This document shows positions 24,512 to 32,814 of a stretch of 64,000 bases of DNA, piece by piece. Source of the stretch: Chloroflexota bacterium (GTDB taxonomy: Bacteria; Chloroflexota; Dehalococcoidia; Lucifugimonadales; UBA3495); NCBI GenBank assembly GCA_026710825.1, contig JAPOQH010000060.1, positions 1-64,000 of the forward strand. The letters are read 5' to 3'. The notes below the pieces were generated by a model. That model was given only the letters and a program-made list of their open reading frames with translations. It had not been told where the DNA came from and did not search any database. The position numbers and the translations under genes are program-made. Position 1 is the first letter of the stretch, and every line of letters starts with the position of its first letter.

Positions 24512-25611
24512 CAGGCGACGGTTTTCACAGGACGTCGCCACACGCCCCAAACCAACAACCCCGCCAGCGTCACCGCCACAAGTACCGGTATGGCCCCATA
24601 CCAGAACCGCGCCTCCGACAACGGATTGCCCAGCTTGGTAATCCACGACGGTTCCGGAAGCTCGCTGAGGCGCAGGTCAACGCCGGCGCCCGGAGCAAGG
24701 TCTTCGGTGCCCCAGACCCGGTACGTTATCTCCCCCAGCGTCAGCGGTTCCTGCGCGGCCAACCCTCCCACGCCAATGTCGCCAAACTCATCCGGAATCA
24801 GCAGCCGCAGCAACTCCGCGCCCTGCAGCGTGTTGTCCCGCCAGGCCAGCGTGTCGCCCGCGTATGGCACGGTAAAGGTGAAACTCACCTGGTGCCGGCC
24901 CGGTTGGACCGGTGCGGTGATGGCGAAGCCGGTTCCCACCGGAATCACCTCGCCGCCCACCAAGTCTGTGGACACATCCAGGTTGGAGGCCTCGGACGGC
25001 AGTGAAAAACGCAGAAAGCTGAACTGCCCGATGATGGGCGGAGCAGTCAGGTCCGGCACCAGCGTGGTATCGCTGCGGTTCTCCAGCGTGAACAGTTGCA
25101 CCGCCGCCATGCGACGCGTAGCCGTGTCAATCCCGGCCACTATGATCGACTGCTCGGTGGTTGCGACCACCCCGACGTCGCGTGTCAATTCGTACACGGT
25201 GAGCGTCAGGGACTCCGTGGGATCAGACGGCGAGATCACCTGGCTGTACCGCGTGCCGCCGTAGATTGCGACGACCGCCGCGCTGCCGCTCCCGGGGATA
25301 GGCGGCGTGTCCCCGAACCGGAAAGCCCCTTGCGAATCGGTAACCGTCTCAAAGGTGTCCACCGAGCCCGAGTCGACGCCAAACTGGTGCAGCAGGACGG
25401 TTACGTTGGCAGGAACCTCACCACCCTGTGTCCCATTGACCAGCACGCCGGACACAGTCGGTATCCCAGGCGACTGCGCGTGTGAATCGAACGGTATCAC
25501 CACCATCAGCGCGATCGCCAGCACGGCGGCCGGTATGACCCATCGGAGCAACAAGGCGATATTACTGGCCGTTATGCGTGTCGCCGTTGCGCTGCTCGCG
25601 CAGGTGGGCAA
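24511..25611 (-). CDS. Exported membrane-anchored protein in the Ccm cluster
   Basis: This protein of up to 366 residues has a signal-type N-terminus ending around S-H-A-Q-S (residues 42-46), then a beta-rich extracytoplasmic part beginning V-S-G-V-L-V-N-G-T (a carboxypeptidase-regulatory-like, Ig-type domain), further beta regions and one C-terminal membrane helix (near 340-358) with the tail W-R-R-P. Position between the CcmI-like and TlpA-like genes suggests a role in cytochrome maturation or delivery, but no catalytic motif is visible. The start is uncertain: the frame begins at a TTG that overlaps the upstream gene by 50 bp; a TTG near codon 20-21 is also possible. Confidence 0.6.
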   Translation of the reverse strand: MPTCASSATATRITASNIALLLRWVIPAAVLAIALMVVIPFDSHAQSPGIPTVSGVLVNGTQGGEVPANVTVLLHQFGVDSGSVDTFETVTDSQGAFRFGDTPPIPGSGSAAVVAIYGGTRYSQVISPSDPTESLTLTVYELTRDVGVVATTEQSIIVAGIDTATRRMAAVQLFTLENRSDTTLVPDLTAPPIIGQFSFLRFSLPSEASNLDVSTDLVGGEVIPVGTGFAITAPVQPGRHQVSFTFTVPYAGDTLAWRDNTLQGAELLRLLIPDEFGDIGVGGLAAQEPLTLGEITYRVWGTEDLAPGAGVDLRLSELPEPSWITKLGNPLSEARFWYGAIPVLVAVTLAGLLVWGVWRRPVKTVA

Positions 25612-26074
25612 TCTCTGCGGTCAGTTCGGATAGCGCAGACAAAAACGCCTGCCGGTCTTCCGCTGCTTGTTGAGCAGCGCGCTTACGTTCCTCTTCACGG
25701 GCAGCGGCGTTCTTCGCCCGCAATTCCTCCAACTGTTTTTGCAGTTCAGCCGCTTGCATCTGCGTCGCGATCCGCGCGGCCCGCTCTTTTTTGATCATGT
25801 CGTACCGCCAAAATCCTCCGATCCCGCCGACCAGTCCGCCGTAGGTCAACATCCTGCCGAATACGTCAACGTTGATGAACTTGGCAACTGAACCCGCGTT
25901 GCGACCGGTTAACGCAGAGACTTCGAACGTGCAAACCGTATGGGTATAGTACCAGACGATCCACGTTGCCGCCGCCGTGACCAGCGCAGGCGCCGCCGGC
26001 AACCACGCCACTTCCACCACGTCTGCGACGCTCGACGGTTCCGCTGCGGGCGCGAGCATGGTGGAGTCAATCAT
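25562..26074 (-). CDS. Membrane protein with C-terminal coiled coil
   Basis: The 170-residue product starts at M-I-D-S-T-M, overlapping the CcmI-like gene by 8 bp. It has two hydrophobic segments (about 28-50, ending W-Y-Y-T-H-T, and about 70-88, G-G-L-V-G-G-I-G-G-F-W) and then about 75 residues of charged coiled coil full of Glu, Lys, Arg and Ala-Gln pairs. I do not recognise a family. Lying in the middle of the cytochrome c maturation genes, it could be a scaffold for that system, but this is inference from position only. Confidence 0.6.
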   Translation of the reverse strand: MIDSTMLAPAAEPSSVADVVEVAWLPAAPALVTAAATWIVWYYTHTVCTFEVSALTGRNAGSVAKFINVDVFGRMLTYGGLVGGIGGFWRYDMIKKERAARIATQMQAAELQKQLEELRAKNAAAREEERKRAAQQAAEDRQAFLSALSELTAEIAHLREQRNGDTHNGQ

Positions 26075-26366
26075 CCTGCGTCTCTCTCGTCTCCCGGTCC
26101 ATATCCCGCAGGATGCGCGCGGCCTGCCGCCGGTATTCATCCAATTGTTCCTGGTAATCGTCGTCAGCGACACGTCCCAGGCGATACTCCGTTTGCAGCG
26201 TGCGGATGGCGTCGTACACGTCATTCAGCGCGGGGCCGCTATCCGCCTCAAACGCCGATGATTCCGTATCGGATTCAGGAGACGCGCTCCGCCGCCGCAT
26301 CGCCAGGGGCCATGCCACCACGGCAATTATCAGCAGCGCTATGGCAATCGCCAGCCCAAGTTGCAT
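26067..26366 (-). CDS. CcmI-like small membrane protein
   Basis: This 99-residue protein has one N-terminal membrane helix (about 3-22), then a charged helical domain with L-Q-T-E-Y-R-L-G-R-V-A-D-D-D-Y near residues 57-71 and L-D-E-Y-R-R-Q-A. This is the pattern of the N-terminal part of CcmI/CycH and of short zinc-ribbon-less CcmI-type proteins next to CcmF and CcmH. It lies 10 bp after the CcmF gene. It should help present apocytochrome c. The TPR part of proteobacterial CcmI is absent. Confidence 0.7.
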   Translation of the reverse strand: MQLGLAIAIALLIIAVVAWPLAMRRRSASPESDTESSAFEADSGPALNDVYDAIRTLQTEYRLGRVADDDYQEQLDEYRRQAARILRDMDRETRETQDD

Positions 26367-26376
26367 GGCTGCAAGG

Positions 26377-28359
26377 CTAATCGGCGGAGCCGGCAGCGGT
26401 CGCTACCACCACCGGCCGACGCGCCGGCGCCCGTGACGGCCACAGGGCGATCACCGTTCCCAGTATCACCACCGGCCCGGCGACCCACATCCACCACACC
26501 AGCGGGTTCACCAGGATGCGGAACCCAACGGCCCCGTCCTCCCGATTCTCGCTCGGCACCACGTAGAAGTCCTCCACCGGCGTCGAGCGTATGGCCGCCA
26601 GCGTGGATGCCATGTTGTGGTCGGGATGGAACGTCCGTCGCGGGTGCATCACGTCCAGAAATTCACCGTCCCGATACACCTCGACCGTGGTCCGATATTC
26701 GGTGCGGTCGGCAAAGGCCAGCGTGGTCGTGTCCACGTACGTCATGCGGTAATCGCCGACGGTAACCTCATCCCCGGGAAACATCACCACGTCTCGCTGC
26801 ACGCCGTAGAATGACTGGCCCACCACGCCCAGCGCAACCATCACCACGGCCAGGTGCACCACGTAGCCGCCGTAGCGCGGCCGGTTCGCCATGATCAGGC
26901 GGACGAATCCCAAAGCCGGATTGTCCCCCACGCTGCGCCGCCGCGCCATGGTCCCCCGCGTCCATTCAACCAGGATGCTGGTTGTCACCAGGGCGCATAA
27001 ACCGAACCCCACTACGGCATAGGGCTGGCGAATCCCCACCACCAGCAGCACGGCCGCCGTTGCCAGAGCCACGCCCCCCGGCAGCAGCAACGCCCGCCGC
27101 AGAGACTGCAGGTTCGCCCGACGCCAGGGCAACAGCGGACCCACTCCCATGAGCAGCAACAGCGCCAGCATCAGCGGGCCGTTGACCTGGTCGTAGAATG
27201 GGCGGGCCACCGTGATCTCCTGCTCGGCAAACAGGCGCGACAGCAACGGATACACCGTGCCCCAGAGCGTGGCAAGCGCGATGCCCAGCAGCAGCAGGTT
27301 GTTGATCAGGAACGCTGCCTCGCGGGACAGCATCGAGTCCAGGCGCTGCGCACTGCGTACCAGGTCATACCGCCAGAAGAATATCGCCATCGGCACTATG
27401 ACGCCGAACGCCAGGAATAGCAGAAAGACCCACCCTAGCGTTGATGCGCCGAATGAATGCACCGACGGCACCGGCCCACCGCGGTTCATGAACATCCCGT
27501 ACAGCGCGAACCCGAATGCGATGTTGATCAGCACGATGTTCCACATCCGGAACATGCCGCGCCGTTTCTGCACCATGATGGAATGGATGAACGCGGTCAG
27601 CACAATCCAGGGCATGAACGCCGCGTTCTCCACCGGGTCCCAGAACCAGAATCCACCCCAGCCCAGTATGGTGTAGGCCCACCAGGATCCCAGCAGCAAC
27701 CCGGATGCCAGCAACACCCAGATTCCAACGCCCCACGCTCGTCCGGCGTCTATCCACTCGTCCTCGGCCCGCCCGCCGATCAGACCGCCCAGCGCGAACG
27801 CGAAGGGTATGCTGATGCCGATCAGCCCCGCCATCAGCGCGGGCGGGTGGAAGAACATACCGAAGTGCGTCAGCAGCGGGTTGATGCCCTGGCCGTCCGG
27901 CACCGGGAAGGGCAGCTTCTGGAATGGATTGGCCATGAACGCCATCACCGCCAGGAAGAACACCTCGATCAGCATCAGGATGGCCACTGTCCACGGCAAA
28001 GTCGGCCGCGTGGACGCCGGCGCCAGCCAGATTGCCAGCGCCGCCATCACCGATAGCGCGAACGCGATGTACAGCAGCGATCCCTCGTTGCCGGCGTAAA
28101 AGGCCACCCACGTATAGATGTTGGGCATGGCGATGCTGCTGTGCGCCGCCACGTACGCCAGCGAGAAATCGCGCGTGATGAACGACTGCACCAGCGATAG
28201 CGTGGAAACCAGCAGCACCACCACCAAGACGTATGTAGCCTTGCGTGCACTGTCCAGCAACGCCGCCGAACCCCGCACCTGTCCCACGGCTGATGCCAGG
28301 GTGGAGTAGACGGCCAAAGCCAGCGCCATCCAGAGACACGCGGCTCCCAGGTCAGCCAT
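26377..28359 (-). CDS. ccmF: CcmF, cytochrome c haem lyase subunit
   Basis: This 660-residue polytopic protein is CcmF/CcsA-type, which ligates haem to apocytochrome c outside the membrane. The tryptophan-rich WWD domain reads L-G-W-G-G-F-W-F-W-D-P-V-E-N near residues 232-245. Other family marks are Y-A-G-N-E-G-S-L-L near 88-96 and F-F-H-P-P-A-L near 169-175. About 15 membrane helices and a C-terminal extracytoplasmic region are predicted. The start overlaps the CcmH stop by 8 bp. The rest of system I (CcmA-E) is not in this window. Confidence 0.95.
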   Translation of the reverse strand: MADLGAACLWMALALAVYSTLASAVGQVRGSAALLDSARKATYVLVVVLLVSTLSLVQSFITRDFSLAYVAAHSSIAMPNIYTWVAFYAGNEGSLLYIAFALSVMAALAIWLAPASTRPTLPWTVAILMLIEVFFLAVMAFMANPFQKLPFPVPDGQGINPLLTHFGMFFHPPALMAGLIGISIPFAFALGGLIGGRAEDEWIDAGRAWGVGIWVLLASGLLLGSWWAYTILGWGGFWFWDPVENAAFMPWIVLTAFIHSIMVQKRRGMFRMWNIVLINIAFGFALYGMFMNRGGPVPSVHSFGASTLGWVFLLFLAFGVIVPMAIFFWRYDLVRSAQRLDSMLSREAAFLINNLLLLGIALATLWGTVYPLLSRLFAEQEITVARPFYDQVNGPLMLALLLLMGVGPLLPWRRANLQSLRRALLLPGGVALATAAVLLVVGIRQPYAVVGFGLCALVTTSILVEWTRGTMARRRSVGDNPALGFVRLIMANRPRYGGYVVHLAVVMVALGVVGQSFYGVQRDVVMFPGDEVTVGDYRMTYVDTTTLAFADRTEYRTTVEVYRDGEFLDVMHPRRTFHPDHNMASTLAAIRSTPVEDFYVVPSENREDGAVGFRILVNPLVWWMWVAGPVVILGTVIALWPSRAPARRPVVVATAAGSAD

Positions 28360-28906
28360 CAGTCCGCTCCTCGTCCGTGTTCAGGGCCAGGTCCTTGTCC
28401 ACTGCCGCCAGGTAAGGCTGCAACTCGTCAGCCTCCTGGCTCGTCTCAACGTGCGCGACGTCGCTACCCCTCCCGCGCATCGCCCGCAGGGTCAACACGC
28501 CGCCGGCCAGGGCGGCCACGACCACCACGCCCGGCACGATCCACGCGATCAGGTAGACTCCTGAGCGCGGTGGCTCCGCAAGCACCCCGGGCCCGTAACG
28601 CTCGGGCGCGGAGAACCAGGCCAGCACTTCCTTCCTGGTCCTGCCCTCCGACAGCAACTCGCGCACCTGTGCCCGCATCTGCTTGGCCAAAGGCACCTCA
28701 GTCTGGTCAATGGTTTGGGCCGGACACACCGGACACATCAGCATCCGGTCAATGCCCTGTGCCTCCGCCTCGTCATACGCGCCGGCGTTTCCCCCGGATT
28801 GGGCGTGGGCCGCGCCGGAGAGCAATATGCCTGGGGCCAACCCGATGACGGCGACAACAATCACCAGAATGGGCGCATATAACCCGCGGACAGTACCTTT
28901 TATCAC
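28352..28906 (-). CDS. ccmH: CcmH, cytochrome c maturation thiol protein
   Basis: This is CcmH (about 184 residues). A signal/membrane helix (about 8-30, ending G-A-A-H-A-Q-S) is followed by the family motif L-M-C-P-V-C-P-A-Q-T-I with the C-x-x-C that handles apocytochrome thiols, L-A-K-Q-M-R-A-Q-V-R-E and a second membrane helix near 120-142. No ATG is available without a 300-bp overlap with the cytochrome gene upstream, so I use GTG at 28906 (V-I-K-G-T-V); GTG at 28915 and TTG at 28933 are alternatives. It is coupled to ccmF by an 8-bp overlap. Confidence 0.88.
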   Translation of the reverse strand: MIKGTVRGLYAPILVIVVAVIGLAPGILLSGAAHAQSGGNAGAYDEAEAQGIDRMLMCPVCPAQTIDQTEVPLAKQMRAQVRELLSEGRTRKEVLAWFSAPERYGPGVLAEPPRSGVYLIAWIVPGVVVVAALAGGVLTLRAMRGRGSDVAHVETSQEADELQPYLAAVDKDLALNTDEERTDG

Positions 28907-28961
28907 CGATGTCACCGTTAGCCAAGATTCCAAAGTCGCGTAATCCGCCAGGCTCCGTTGG

Positions 28962-29414
28962 CTAGCGAGCGTTGCGCGCCGCGCGAATTTCTTCGGGCCA
29001 CTGACTCTCAATGTACGCCAGCACTGCCCAAATGTCATCATCGTGCAGAACGTCCGAAAAGCCGGGCATAGTGCTTTGATAGTCGTTGCCGATAACCTCG
29101 CTGGGTCCCAACTTGGTAAGATCGAACAGCAATTGATCGCTATGGTGCCAGGTGTGACCGGACGCGTCGTGCGGAGGAGCGGGCAGGGTTCCGTCCGCGT
29201 TCCGCATCTGCCAGCCAGGTTGTCCTTCCAGGTTAAACCCGTGGCAGGAAGCGCAATGCTCTCGATAAACAACGGCGCCCCGGTCTGCCGGCGCGGGATC
29301 GGATCCGCCGGCCCCCCTGGATGAATCGCCCACGTTCATCGAACAACCAACGGCCACAATTGCGATCACCGTAGCCGGACCGACCCAACGAAACCAGTGC
29401 AACGAGGGGTTCAT
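28962..29414 (-). CDS. Lipoprotein monohaem cytochrome c
   Basis: This 150-residue cytochrome c has a signal ending A-I-V-A-V-G-C (a lipobox, so membrane-anchored by lipid), one haem site C-A-S-C-H near residues 54-58 and a likely Met ligand in S-T-M-P-G-F near 113-118. It is a class I cytochrome c that would carry electrons outside the membrane between the Act complex and a terminal oxidase or other acceptor. GAGG lies 10 nt before the ATG. A tiny 39-codon gene ends 13 bp upstream. Confidence 0.9.
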   Translation of the reverse strand: MNPSLHWFRWVGPATVIAIVAVGCSMNVGDSSRGAGGSDPAPADRGAVVYREHCASCHGFNLEGQPGWQMRNADGTLPAPPHDASGHTWHHSDQLLFDLTKLGPSEVIGNDYQSTMPGFSDVLHDDDIWAVLAYIESQWPEEIRAARNAR

Positions 29415-29426
29415 TAGTGGGATACC

Positions 29427-29546
29427 TCATGCCACGGCGCCGGAACGCCGGCGCGGGTTCATCACCAGCAGGTCGTCATCGCCGGTTACGATGTGGTATC
29501 TCTCGGCTTTATCGGGATCAACCGTTACCGTGATGGCATCCGTCAT
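29427..29546 (-). CDS. Small 39-residue protein between two cytochrome genes
   Basis: A short frame with a strong site (GGAGG 8 nt before the ATG) encodes 39 residues starting M-T-D-A-I-T-V-T-V-D and ending V-M-N-P-R-R-R-S-G-A-V-A. It contains the segment Y-H-I-V-T-G-D-D-D-L-L-V. It sits between the ActE-type and second cytochrome genes, 13 bp before the latter. I know no family for it; the ribosome site and tight spacing argue that it is translated, perhaps as a small subunit or as a coupling leader. Confidence 0.5.
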   Translation of the reverse strand: MTDAITVTVDPDKAERYHIVTGDDDLLVMNPRRRSGAVA

Positions 29547-29631
29547 TGCTGCGCCTCCCACAAAAATGAGTGCCACCAGAACGGTAACACTCCAATAGGC
29601 CCCATGCTAGGGAGATGTGCCGGCTACTGCG

Positions 29632-30183
29632 TTACTGGCACGCCGCTTGGTTGCCGTCCTGTATGCAGCCCTCTACGTAGTCCAGCACCAATTCGATCTG
29701 GTCCTCGGTCAGCAGCTTGGCAAACGGAGGCATCACGTTGACCCCGCCGGTCACCGCTCCACGCAGGCCATCCCGGTCCAGACCCTTGGCGGCCTCCGAA
29801 GTCAGGTTCGGATTCAGCAGCGGCGCATCGGTCGTCTGGTAGCCGTAGTCAACGATCATGCGACCCAGCACCTGCCCGTCGCCCTGCCCGGTCACGCCGT
29901 GGCACATGACGCAGTTGGTTTCGAATATGTGCTTGCCAGATCCTGCAAAGGATGTCGGTTGTGGCGGCGTAGACCCATACCACGGCACCGCAGACGCCGG
30001 CGGGCTCAGCCGCGGCGGTTCGTGCGCCTTGTACGACGGCTGGTAGTGCATTTCGTAGAAGATGTCCAGCGGATACGAACCTTGGGAACACCCGACGGCC
30101 AGCAGACCGGCCACGATGGCCAACCCGACCAACGGCAGCAGTCGCCCGCGCATCAGTTTAATCCGTGTCATCAAAGTTCTCAT
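29632..30183 (-). CDS. actE: ActE-type monohaem cytochrome c lipoprotein
   Basis: This 183-residue lipoprotein (lipobox L-L-A-V-G-C, Cys near 32) carries one haem site C-V-M-C-H and the characteristic Y-P-L-D-I-F-Y-E-M-H-Y-Q-P-S-Y region directly after the anchor, as in ActE of alternative complex III. A Met ligand is likely in N-V-M-P-P-F. It passes electrons from the complex to downstream cytochromes. Start codons at residues 1, 6 and 11 are all possible. It is downstream of two ActD-type genes, matching the act operon order. Confidence 0.88.
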   Translation of the reverse strand: MRTLMTRIKLMRGRLLPLVGLAIVAGLLAVGCSQGSYPLDIFYEMHYQPSYKAHEPPRLSPPASAVPWYGSTPPQPTSFAGSGKHIFETNCVMCHGVTGQGDGQVLGRMIVDYGYQTTDAPLLNPNLTSEAAKGLDRDGLRGAVTGGVNVMPPFAKLLTEDQIELVLDYVEGCIQDGNQAACQ

Positions 30184-30230
30184 TCCAGGTTTCGATGTTG
30201 TTGGTCGTTTGGTCCGCCGGATTCTTGGAT

Positions 30231-30734
30231 CTAGGCGTTGGTGACGTCCACCGCGCCCGCTTCGTTCAGAATATTCGTTACGTTTGAACCCTGCTCGGCT
30301 CCCGCGTTGACCAGCAGTCCGATCATACCCTGGCTGATCCGGTCATCCGACAGGCGATTGCTTATGTTGGGTCGGAGCGCCAGGACCAGGCCCACCACGG
30401 TGAACAGGATGGCTCCCAGCAACGCGCCGGTGTAGCAGATTACTGACAGTGGCGGCATCTCCAGGATTGGCTTGTCCGCAATGGTCATCGGGACCGCCAA
30501 CGGACTCATGCTGCCAATCAGCAGCGACACGATCAGGCCCACCAGTCCGCCCAGCAAGGGCCAAACCCATAGCCGGTGCCGTTCCATGCCCTCGCCGAGC
30601 GCGCCTTCAGGGTAGGGCACGTCGGTAAGAAAATTGTAATCGGATTCCGGTATGCCGGCCGACTTCAGCGCATCACCAGCGTCAGCCGCAGCCGATGCGT
30701 CGTCGAACAGTCCCAGGATTGCTTGCCTTGCCAT
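30231..30734 (-). CDS. actD: ActD (DUF3341) subunit, copy 2
   Basis: This 167-residue protein of the DUF3341/ActD family opens with A-I-L-G-L-F-D-D-A-S-A-A (an alpha/beta start), has F-L-T-D-V-P-Y-P-E-G near residues 35-44, two membrane helices (about 57-78 and 97-120) and a C-terminal alpha/beta segment with G-A-V-D-V. ActD is a membrane subunit of alternative complex III. A second copy is encoded directly upstream (30756-31316); the two differ clearly, so the complex may hold both or exchange them. Confidence 0.88.
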   Translation of the reverse strand: MARQAILGLFDDASAAADAGDALKSAGIPESDYNFLTDVPYPEGALGEGMERHRLWVWPLLGGLVGLIVSLLIGSMSPLAVPMTIADKPILEMPPLSVICYTGALLGAILFTVVGLVLALRPNISNRLSDDRISQGMIGLLVNAGAEQGSNVTNILNEAGAVDVTNA

Positions 30735-30755
30735 GCGATCGGTCCGCTCTTTGCG

Positions 30756-31316
30756 TTACTCGTCCGTTTTGACTTCTACCGCGCCAGCGGAGTTCATTAT
30801 CTCGATCACCTCGTAGCGTTGCTCGGGTTCTGCTTTCACTCGCAGACCCAGGAAACCCTGGGTGATACGGTTGTCATATATGCCAAGTTGGAACTTGGGC
30901 AAGCGCGATTCGAACACGATTCCAATCACCGTAAACAGGATCGCCCCGAGCATCGTGCCTTCGTAGCACACTATGGCCATTGGCGGCAGCGACAGTACGG
31001 GTTTGCCGCCCGTCACCAGCGGGTACGCCACCTGGCTCATCGCTGTGATCATGATCCCTGACGACAGGCCCAGCAGCGCGCCAATAAACGGGTATAGATA
31101 CAAACGGTGCTTCTCTTCGCGTTCACCCAGCGACCCCTCAGGGTACGGTGAGTCAGTGAGGAAGTCGTAGTCGGTGTCGGGGACCCCGGCACCCTTGAGT
31201 GCGTCGCCGGCGTTGGCGGCGGACTCAGCGTCCTGGAACAGGCCCAGTATGGCCTGCTTGGTACTGGGCGGGGATATTGCATCCCGCATCCGCTGCAAAA
31301 TTGCTGGCATCGCCAT
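30756..31316 (-). CDS. actD: ActD (DUF3341) subunit, copy 1
   Basis: The 186-residue paralogue of the next gene has 17 extra N-terminal residues, then Q-A-I-L-G-L-F-Q-D-A-E-S-A-A, F-L-T-D-S-P-Y-P-E-G, two membrane helices and the C-terminal A-G-A-V-E-V-K. Both copies share the layout of ActD. It lies 12 bp after the ActC gene in the operon. Duplicated actD is not part of the basic six-gene set, so this is a lineage-specific variation. Confidence 0.87.
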   Translation of the reverse strand: MAMPAILQRMRDAISPPSTKQAILGLFQDAESAANAGDALKGAGVPDTDYDFLTDSPYPEGSLGEREEKHRLYLYPFIGALLGLSSGIMITAMSQVAYPLVTGGKPVLSLPPMAIVCYEGTMLGAILFTVIGIVFESRLPKFQLGIYDNRITQGFLGLRVKAEPEQRYEVIEIMNSAGAVEVKTDE

Positions 31317-31328
31317 GACGGTTACTCT

Positions 31329-32717
31329 CTAGTCCTCTCTGAATGTGGCGGTCAACTTGCGACGGCCTATCTGCATCTCGGTCCTGAGTATGTCCCCTTC
31401 CTTGATGTCGTACAGCGGCACCAGCGGGAATACCCGGCTGAACAGCAGCATCAGCATGGACACGAAGGCGAAGGTCGCGGCGACGATGAGCGCCTCGGGC
31501 CACCTCGGCAGGTAGTCGTTCCAGGTGAACGTCAGGAACTGCTTGTTGGCCTGTCCGGGAACGAACAGCAGGTAGCGCTCGAGCCACATGCCCACGTTTA
31601 CCGAGATACAGGCGGCCGACATGATCCACAGGTTCCGCCGCCATGCCTTGGGCAGCCACAGGATCACCGGCAGGAAGTAGGTGATGCCCACGAACACGAT
31701 CATCCAGACGTTGTACGCGACGCCGTATTCGCCGGGCAGGAACTGCAGCGCGCGCACCGCCAGCTCGTCGCCTTCCAGGCCGTAGATTCCGAAGATGATC
31801 TCCATGACCAGGAAGTAGAACCAACCGGTGGCGACCACGATCAGCAGTCGGCCCAGGGCGTCGATGTGTTCGTGCCGGATGTAGTCCTGCCACCCGTACG
31901 CCCAACGCAGCAGGATCATGGCGAACACCACGGCCGACACGCCGGAGTGGACTGCGCCGACCACGAAGTAGGGCGCGAATACCGTGCTGTGCCACGACTT
32001 GATGGCCACCGCCATTCCGAAGTCCCAGGACACTATGGAGTGCACGGACACGAACACCGGCAGGATCAGCGCTGAGAGCAGAACACCGGCGATGATCTGG
32101 AGTTTCCACTGCCGCGGATTCCCTTCCCAGCCCATGGCCAGCATGGTGTACACGATCTTCGGCCAGCCCGTCGTCCGGTCGCGCAGCACAGCGAAGTCAG
32201 GCACCAGCGCGATCAGCACAAACAGCGTTGACGAGGTGAGGTAGGTCAGAATCGCGGACGGGTCCCACACCAGCGGGGGGCGGATGTTGGGCCAGATGCC
32301 GCGAGCGAAGTCGTAGGGGAACGCCCAGTACAGGATGCGCCAGGGCCGTCCAGTGTGGATGATCGGCATGATCATAGCCGTCATCAGCGAGAAGATGGTG
32401 AGCACTTCGGCAGCGCGCGTCGCAGGCCTGCGCCACTCCGCCTTGGCGAGACGTAGTATGGCGGAAAGCATCACGCCGGCGTGGCTGATACCGATCCAGA
32501 ACACGAAGTTGGTGATGAAGAAGCCCCACACCACCTTGTAGTTCAACCCGGTGATGCCCAGTCCGGTGTTGATCATGATGCCGATGGTGATGGTCGCTGC
32601 CAGCACCACCAAGCCCAGTATCGACACCACCGGCCAGAACCAGCGCGGCGTTTCCAGTATGGACCGCAGCAGGTCCCTGTTGATCTGTGCTGCGGGTAGG
32701 ACTTTGCCTTCCTGCAT
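31329..32717 (-). CDS. actC: ActC, NrfD-type quinol-binding membrane subunit
   Basis: This 462-residue NrfD/PsrC-family protein has about ten membrane helices. The segment F-W-I-G-I-S-H-A-G-V-M-L-S near residues 76-88 and W-R-R-P-A-T-R-A-A-E near 95-104 are typical of ActC, and W-D-P-S-A-I-L-T-Y near 151-159 belongs to the family. In alternative complex III this subunit binds the menaquinol that is oxidised. It follows a second NrfD gene by about 97 bp and precedes the actD pair. Confidence 0.9.
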   Translation of the reverse strand: MQEGKVLPAAQINRDLLRSILETPRWFWPVVSILGLVVLAATITIGIMINTGLGITGLNYKVVWGFFITNFVFWIGISHAGVMLSAILRLAKAEWRRPATRAAEVLTIFSLMTAMIMPIIHTGRPWRILYWAFPYDFARGIWPNIRPPLVWDPSAILTYLTSSTLFVLIALVPDFAVLRDRTTGWPKIVYTMLAMGWEGNPRQWKLQIIAGVLLSALILPVFVSVHSIVSWDFGMAVAIKSWHSTVFAPYFVVGAVHSGVSAVVFAMILLRWAYGWQDYIRHEHIDALGRLLIVVATGWFYFLVMEIIFGIYGLEGDELAVRALQFLPGEYGVAYNVWMIVFVGITYFLPVILWLPKAWRRNLWIMSAACISVNVGMWLERYLLFVPGQANKQFLTFTWNDYLPRWPEALIVAATFAFVSMLMLLFSRVFPLVPLYDIKEGDILRTEMQIGRRKLTATFRED

Positions 32718-32814
32718 TTTGACTTACTCTGCCTGTAACGCTCTGGTTTGTGTCTGGACGGTAGCCAGGGTTGTAGTTGTAGGTATCAAGTTGGGTGGGT
32801 CTGCGGTACGTGAT

